DNA from: Candidatus Calditenuaceae archaeon JGI OTU-1
GTDB taxonomy: Archaea; Thermoproteota; Nitrososphaeria_A; Caldarchaeales; Calditenuaceae
Length of the DNA stretch: 6,699 nt
NCBI GenBank assembly: GCA_000494145.1
Contig: AWOE01000073.1
Span: 1 to 6,699 of the forward strand
Direction of reading: 5' to 3'
The notes under the pieces were generated by a model. The model was not told where the DNA came from. It ran no database searches and worked only from the letters and a program-made list of their open reading frames with translations. Below are positions 3,422-6,699 of the stretch, one piece after another (the stretch's first letter is position 1; each line of letters begins with the position of its first letter). The position numbers and the translations under genes are program-made.

Positions 3422-6376
3422 CTAACCTTTAGGCCAGAGTATATACCTCCTCTCAACCCTTTCAAAGGTCTTCCAATTCATCGTTTTGAAGGGGTCCTTG
3501 AACCTTAGGAGCTTCGGCTCTCCGCTTCCAATATCGTAAACTATGTAAAGCCAGTAGACTTCACCCTTCTCCTGCGCAACCTTAGCCTCCTCGATGGTTA
3601 GCTCACCGTAAACTTCAGACCCGCTGTGGCCTTTGACCTCGATCAGTCTAACGGCACCTGTTGGTTCAACGCTTCTAATATCATAGTGTTCCTTTTCGGG
3701 GACTCTTATAGGGTTCCTCCCCTCCGATTTCTCGACCTCTATTACATATTGCACAGCCTTCTCTTCAACCTCCCTCCTCAATACTTCAGGGGGGCTCACG
3801 AGGGGGGTTAATGGGGGTTTGACAAAGCTGAGTAGGCATAAAGGCTTTTGAATCTTAACATCTATATCATCAGAGGCTTTGAGGAAGGTTTTATCGGCAT
3901 CCCTTAGTCCTGCGCTCTCAAGTTTATTAGTGTATATGTTAATAGGGGTGAGAATCTCCGCAGCACTTCTCTTAAACTCCTCAATCACATTAACTTTAAG
4001 CATAAACGGAGCATCAAAATTTTGTAGGTTAAACTCCGTGACCCCTACGCATGAGGTAAGCGCCTGAGACATAACACTCAACATCTGCGGTCCCCTCAAA
4101 ATCCTACCATCCTTTAAGCTTGCACCGATAAGCTCTCTATAAAGGGTTGTACCGTCTCTTTTGCTTACTAACTTTATTGGAAATATAATAATCGAATCCT
4201 CTTTCTCACCATAAGCTACCAGACAGCGGTATGTGCTTTCAAGGTTTTTGGATGTAAAGAGACCGAATATGTTGTCGATTGTTTTAATCATGATCGGCAT
4301 TTCTGTGCCGCGGATGACTCTTAAAGAGCCGTCTCCCTCAAGGACCCTATACCCAAATATCTTACACGCAGCTCTAACAACCTCTTGGAGACCGCTTAGG
4401 AGCTCGGAGGGGTTTCTAAACCCTAGGGGTTTTATTGCGTGTTCAATCTCCTCTTTCGTTTTAGGTCTGTAAAGTATGCCTTTGGACTCGACTTCCCTTT
4501 CAAGCTCGTTTCTTGCCGCAATTATCGAAGCGACGAGGTCTTCAAGCCCTTTTTCACCTCCCTTAATGAAGGTCTGGATCGCTCTTCCCTCCGTAACCTT
4601 TAGAAACTTCTTCCTTTTTGCCCTCTCCGTTATGGCGACCTGTGGAGGGAGTTTAGTAAGATCTTCGGCTTCAGCATAGTAGACAACGTCTTGACCTATT
4701 ATTGGTCTGGTGCGTCCTAAAGCACTCTTTAAGTTCATGAGCTTGCTGTACATAGATCGTAAGGCAGCCATGTCGGCGACGTTACTCATGAAGAGTGTAT
4801 ATACCTCCACATCCTTCGTCTGGCCGAGCCTCCAGACCCTCCCAACCCTTTGCTCCAGTTTGATTAGGCTCCATGGTATCTCGTAGTTGACAAGTATGTT
4901 CGCAACCTGTAGGTTTACCCCCTCAGCCACAACGTCTGTGGCAACGAGTATTCTGACACGCGGATCCCTTTCAAACTCATCTTTTATCCTTCGAAATTCA
5001 CTTTCGTCCATTGTTTCCTCGGATGTGAGTCTGCGAATCGCCGTTCTCCACTCTGGATGCCTCGTCTCTGTCAAATAATTTATCAGATAGTCTGCTGTAT
5101 CCTTATATTCTGTGAAAACTATAGCCTTCGTCCCCTCCTCGGCCATTACATCCTCTAATAGAGATGTCAAAGCGTTGAGTTTGCTGTCTCCCCTCTCCAT
5201 CGGTGATTTCGCAGCGTCCCTAATCATCCTAATCTTTTCAACATCACTGGTTGTGAGTAGTGACGAAGCTCTATCTAGAAACTCTTCGAAAACCTCCTCC
5301 GGTTCCCTGTCATATTCGTAATCCTCGATTCCGACATCTAAGAAGCTTCTGACACTGTCTATAAGCCCTTTGGGGAAATTGGGTTCAGCCCTCTTTATCA
5401 GAAGCCTTTCAAGGGTTGTCCACGCTGCATATGGGCTTGACATCGCTCTCTTAAAGATTAGTATTACCAGTAGTGGTATGACTTTCGCTTCTATCAGACC
5501 CTTATCATACGCGAACTCCGCAAGCTTGCTTCTTAAGAAGTCCACAAGACTTTTAACAAATTCAGCTTCGTCGTCTCTTGCCTTTATCACAACGGCGTAG
5601 AATTTTGCAGGTGGGAAGATCTGCTTCCCTTCGTATATCTTGTTTATATCCTCCTTAGTCCTCCTAAACAGCAGAGAGCTGTGTGTTGCGTCGTAGAACT
5701 GGCGAGTGTCGAGGCTCCTCCAACCCGCTGTAAGGTATGGGTCGAGGAGCCTCAGCCTAAGAATGTAATCTTTTGGGTCACCTCTGTGTGGTGTGGCTGA
5801 GAGGAAGAGCACGTTTCTCTCAGGATATCTTTCGACAAGCATCTTCCCGATCTGCCAGAACCTTTCTGTTTTGTAGCCGAATTTGTGCACCTCGTCTACT
5901 ATAACGAGGTCCCAGCGGATGTTAAGTACCTCGCCTATCCTCTCTTTACGTTTCAAGAAGTCCATTGAGGCAAGATAGTAGCCCTCCGGGAAGTCTATAG
6001 ACTTGAGGTAGTCTAAGTTGTAGCTTTCAATTTGTTTGACCTTCGAGTCTGGGATGCCCATCCTCGAAAGCTCCTTTCTCCACTGGTTTACAAGAACCCT
6101 TGGAACAATTACGAGGACCCTCTTTACCCTCCCAATCCTTTCAAGGTGCTTGGCTAGGGCTATTGCTGTGATAGTCTTTCCTAACCCTATCTCATCGCCT
6201 ATCAATGCTCTAATAGGTCTTCTTACGGAGAGTCTAGCTACAACTTCGTATTGGTGGAGGTAGGGCTGAATCGGAAAATCCTCAGAAACCTTCAAGTATG
6301 GTGAAACTATTGGGTGGTAGCTTAGTTCCTCTAAGAATGTTGAGAGTATAGCGCTCACTGCTTCCTTCAGATCCAA
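3422..6376 (-). CDS. SNF2-family helicase with C-terminal DUF3883-like nuclease-fold domain
   Basis: This is a 984-residue superfamily 2 ATPase that would translocate on or remodel nucleic acid. RecA-like domain 1 has motif I GDEIGLGKT (60-68, lysine 67), motif Ia VPRVLVNQW (91-99), motif II DEVH (161-164) and motif III SATPH (193-197). Domain 2 has motif V ATDVVAEGVNLQ (479-490) and motif VI QRVGRVWRLGQT (509-520). Residues ~560-860 match nothing I can name. Residues ~865-965 look like DUF3883: HYDIRSVEP, then LIEVKG (D899, E913, K915, a PD-(D/E)XK-like set) and YWLYIV. The fusion suggests DNA binding or cleavage coupled to translocation. SNF2-DUF3883 proteins are common in archaeal and bacterial defence islands, but the role here is inferred. 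The start is TTG at 6374-6376, supported by a Shine-Dalgarno; the stop is TAG. Sampled lines range from 32 to 55% GC. The upstream gene ends 12 nt away and an MBL-like remnant follows after 8 nt, so this looks like one operon. Confidence 0.9.
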   Translation of the reverse strand: MDLKEAVSAILSTFLEELSYHPIVSPYLKVSEDFPIQPYLHQYEVVARLSVRRPIRALIGDEIGLGKTITAIALAKHLERIGRVKRVLVIVPRVLVNQWRKELSRMGIPDSKVKQIESYNLDYLKSIDFPEGYYLASMDFLKRKERIGEVLNIRWDLVIVDEVHKFGYKTERFWQIGKMLVERYPERNVLFLSATPHRGDPKDYILRLRLLDPYLTAGWRSLDTRQFYDATHSSLLFRRTKEDINKIYEGKQIFPPAKFYAVVIKARDDEAEFVKSLVDFLRSKLAEFAYDKGLIEAKVIPLLVILIFKRAMSSPYAAWTTLERLLIKRAEPNFPKGLIDSVRSFLDVGIEDYEYDREPEEVFEEFLDRASSLLTTSDVEKIRMIRDAAKSPMERGDSKLNALTSLLEDVMAEEGTKAIVFTEYKDTADYLINYLTETRHPEWRTAIRRLTSEETMDESEFRRIKDEFERDPRVRILVATDVVAEGVNLQVANILVNYEIPWSLIKLEQRVGRVWRLGQTKDVEVYTLFMSNVADMAALRSMYSKLMNLKSALGRTRPIIGQDVVYYAEAEDLTKLPPQVAITERAKRKKFLKVTEGRAIQTFIKGGEKGLEDLVASIIAARNELEREVESKGILYRPKTKEEIEHAIKPLGFRNPSELLSGLQEVVRAACKIFGYRVLEGDGSLRVIRGTEMPIMIKTIDNIFGLFTSKNLESTYRCLVAYGEKEDSIIIFPIKLVSKRDGTTLYRELIGASLKDGRILRGPQMLSVMSQALTSCVGVTEFNLQNFDAPFMLKVNVIEEFKRSAAEILTPINIYTNKLESAGLRDADKTFLKASDDIDVKIQKPLCLLSFVKPPLTPLVSPPEVLRREVEEKAVQYVIEVEKSEGRNPIRVPEKEHYDIRSVEPTGAVRLIEVKGHSGSEVYGELTIEEAKVAQEKGEVYWLYIVYDIGSGEPKLLRFKDPFKTMNWKTFERVERRYILWPKG

Positions 6377-6383
6377 GCTCCTT

Positions 6384-6389
6384 CTCCTC
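6384..6389 (-). promoter_or_regulatory. Shine-Dalgarno site of the helicase gene
   Basis: The minus strand reads TAGAGGAGAAGGAGC immediately before the TTG, with GAGGAG spaced 7 nt from it. The TAG is the stop of the upstream gene, so the short spacer is entirely ribosome-binding sequence. This supports the TTG start and translation from a shared mRNA. Confidence 0.7.
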
Positions 6390-6699
6390 TAACCTACGTC
6401 GAAGAAGAATTTAAACGCCTTCACAGCTTTGCGTAGGCCTCTATAGTTAGGGCCTGACCACCAAAGCCTTCTAAAAGCGGAAGCCCAGTATAGGGCGTCC
6501 CAGCCACTCATTCCAACTACACAGTCAACGAGTCTTAACACTCCAGAAGGTTTTCTTACGGAAGTCCTCACACAAGCATATACAAGTAACCTGTTATAGG
6601 CGTCCTGATTGGGCGGCAATATTTCGGAGCCGTTTACTTGGCAACCTATTCTTTCCGCGAGCTTAAGAAGCTCAACGAAACTTACCCTAGCTTTCAGAT
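6389..6699 (-). CDS. Unrecognised protein, C-terminal 102 residues (5' end outside window)
   Basis: The frame is open from the right window edge to a TAG at 6389-6391, giving 102 residues. The visible part begins LKARVSFVELLKLAERIGC and ends KAVKAFKFFFDVG. A TTG at 6617-6619 could be read as a start giving 76 residues, but the frame continues upstream without a stop, so an internal TTG is the simpler reading. The segment looks mostly helical and rich in aromatic and basic residues (WDALYWASAFRRLWW), with three cysteines that are not spaced like a zinc finger. No signal peptide or transmembrane helix is visible. I do not recognise the family. Its stop lies 12 nt before the helicase start, so it is very probably co-transcribed and functionally linked. 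In comparable archaeal operons the gene beside an SNF2-DUF3883 helicase is often a methylase or another defence component, but nothing in these 102 residues proves that here. Confidence 0.75.
   Translation of the reverse strand, partial: LKARVSFVELLKLAERIGCQVNGSEILPPNQDAYNRLLVYACVRTSVRKPSGVLRLVDCVVGMSGWDALYWASAFRRLWWSGPNYRGLRKAVKAFKFFFDVG

Noticed and set aside
3626..6263. Plus-strand open frames opposite the helicase gene
   Set aside because: They are antisense shadows of a long coding region with complete helicase motifs and have no domain of their own.

Overview
The window looks like chromosomal DNA from a hyperthermophilic archaeon, most likely a Thermoproteota (crenarchaeote). The evidence is an archaeal nurA-herA end-resection pair, archaeal promoter elements (A-rich BRE followed by TTTATAT), a nurA start with no Shine-Dalgarno sequence and a TATA box at a leaderless-type distance, TTG starts, and frequent AGG/AGA and ATA codons. 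No species is claimed. All recognisable genes lie on the minus strand, so transcription runs from high to low coordinates.

Right part (6699 to about 3264): the 3' end of an unrecognised gene, then 12 nt later a 984-residue SNF2-type helicase whose C-terminus is a DUF3883-like PD-(D/E)XK nuclease-fold domain. Eight bases after the helicase stop comes the first ~50 codons of a metallo-beta-lactamase-fold (RNA-exonuclease-like) gene, which breaks off at about 3264. The layout fits a defence-type or mobile nucleic-acid-processing operon that has lost its last gene. This is inference: the partner genes lie outside the window or are broken.

Middle part (about 3263 to 2090, ~1.17 kb): no convincing gene. 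It is a mosaic of short repeated words and perfect palindromes. It holds five GGGCCC, five CTCGAG, two GGATCC, two CGCATGCG, four CTATATAG, three GATATATC, a 14-bp palindrome centred on TATATATA, four minus-facing GTTTATAT boxes, a large inverted repeat and several smaller hairpins. Two 21-nt direct repeats (19/21 identical, at 2502-2522 and 3235-3255) bracket its densest part, and the right copy lies next to the broken MBL gene. This is the most unusual part of the window.

Left part (2089 to 1): a complete nurA (5'-3' nuclease) and the first 353 codons of herA (hexameric DNA translocase), joined by a 4-nt TTGA overlap. NurA and HerA together resect DNA ends in archaeal double-strand-break repair. 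No mre11 or rad50 lies between them or immediately upstream. Hand-counted GC is about 60-72% in sampled herA lines, 45-53% in nurA and 32-55% in the helicase, so the window is a compositional mosaic.
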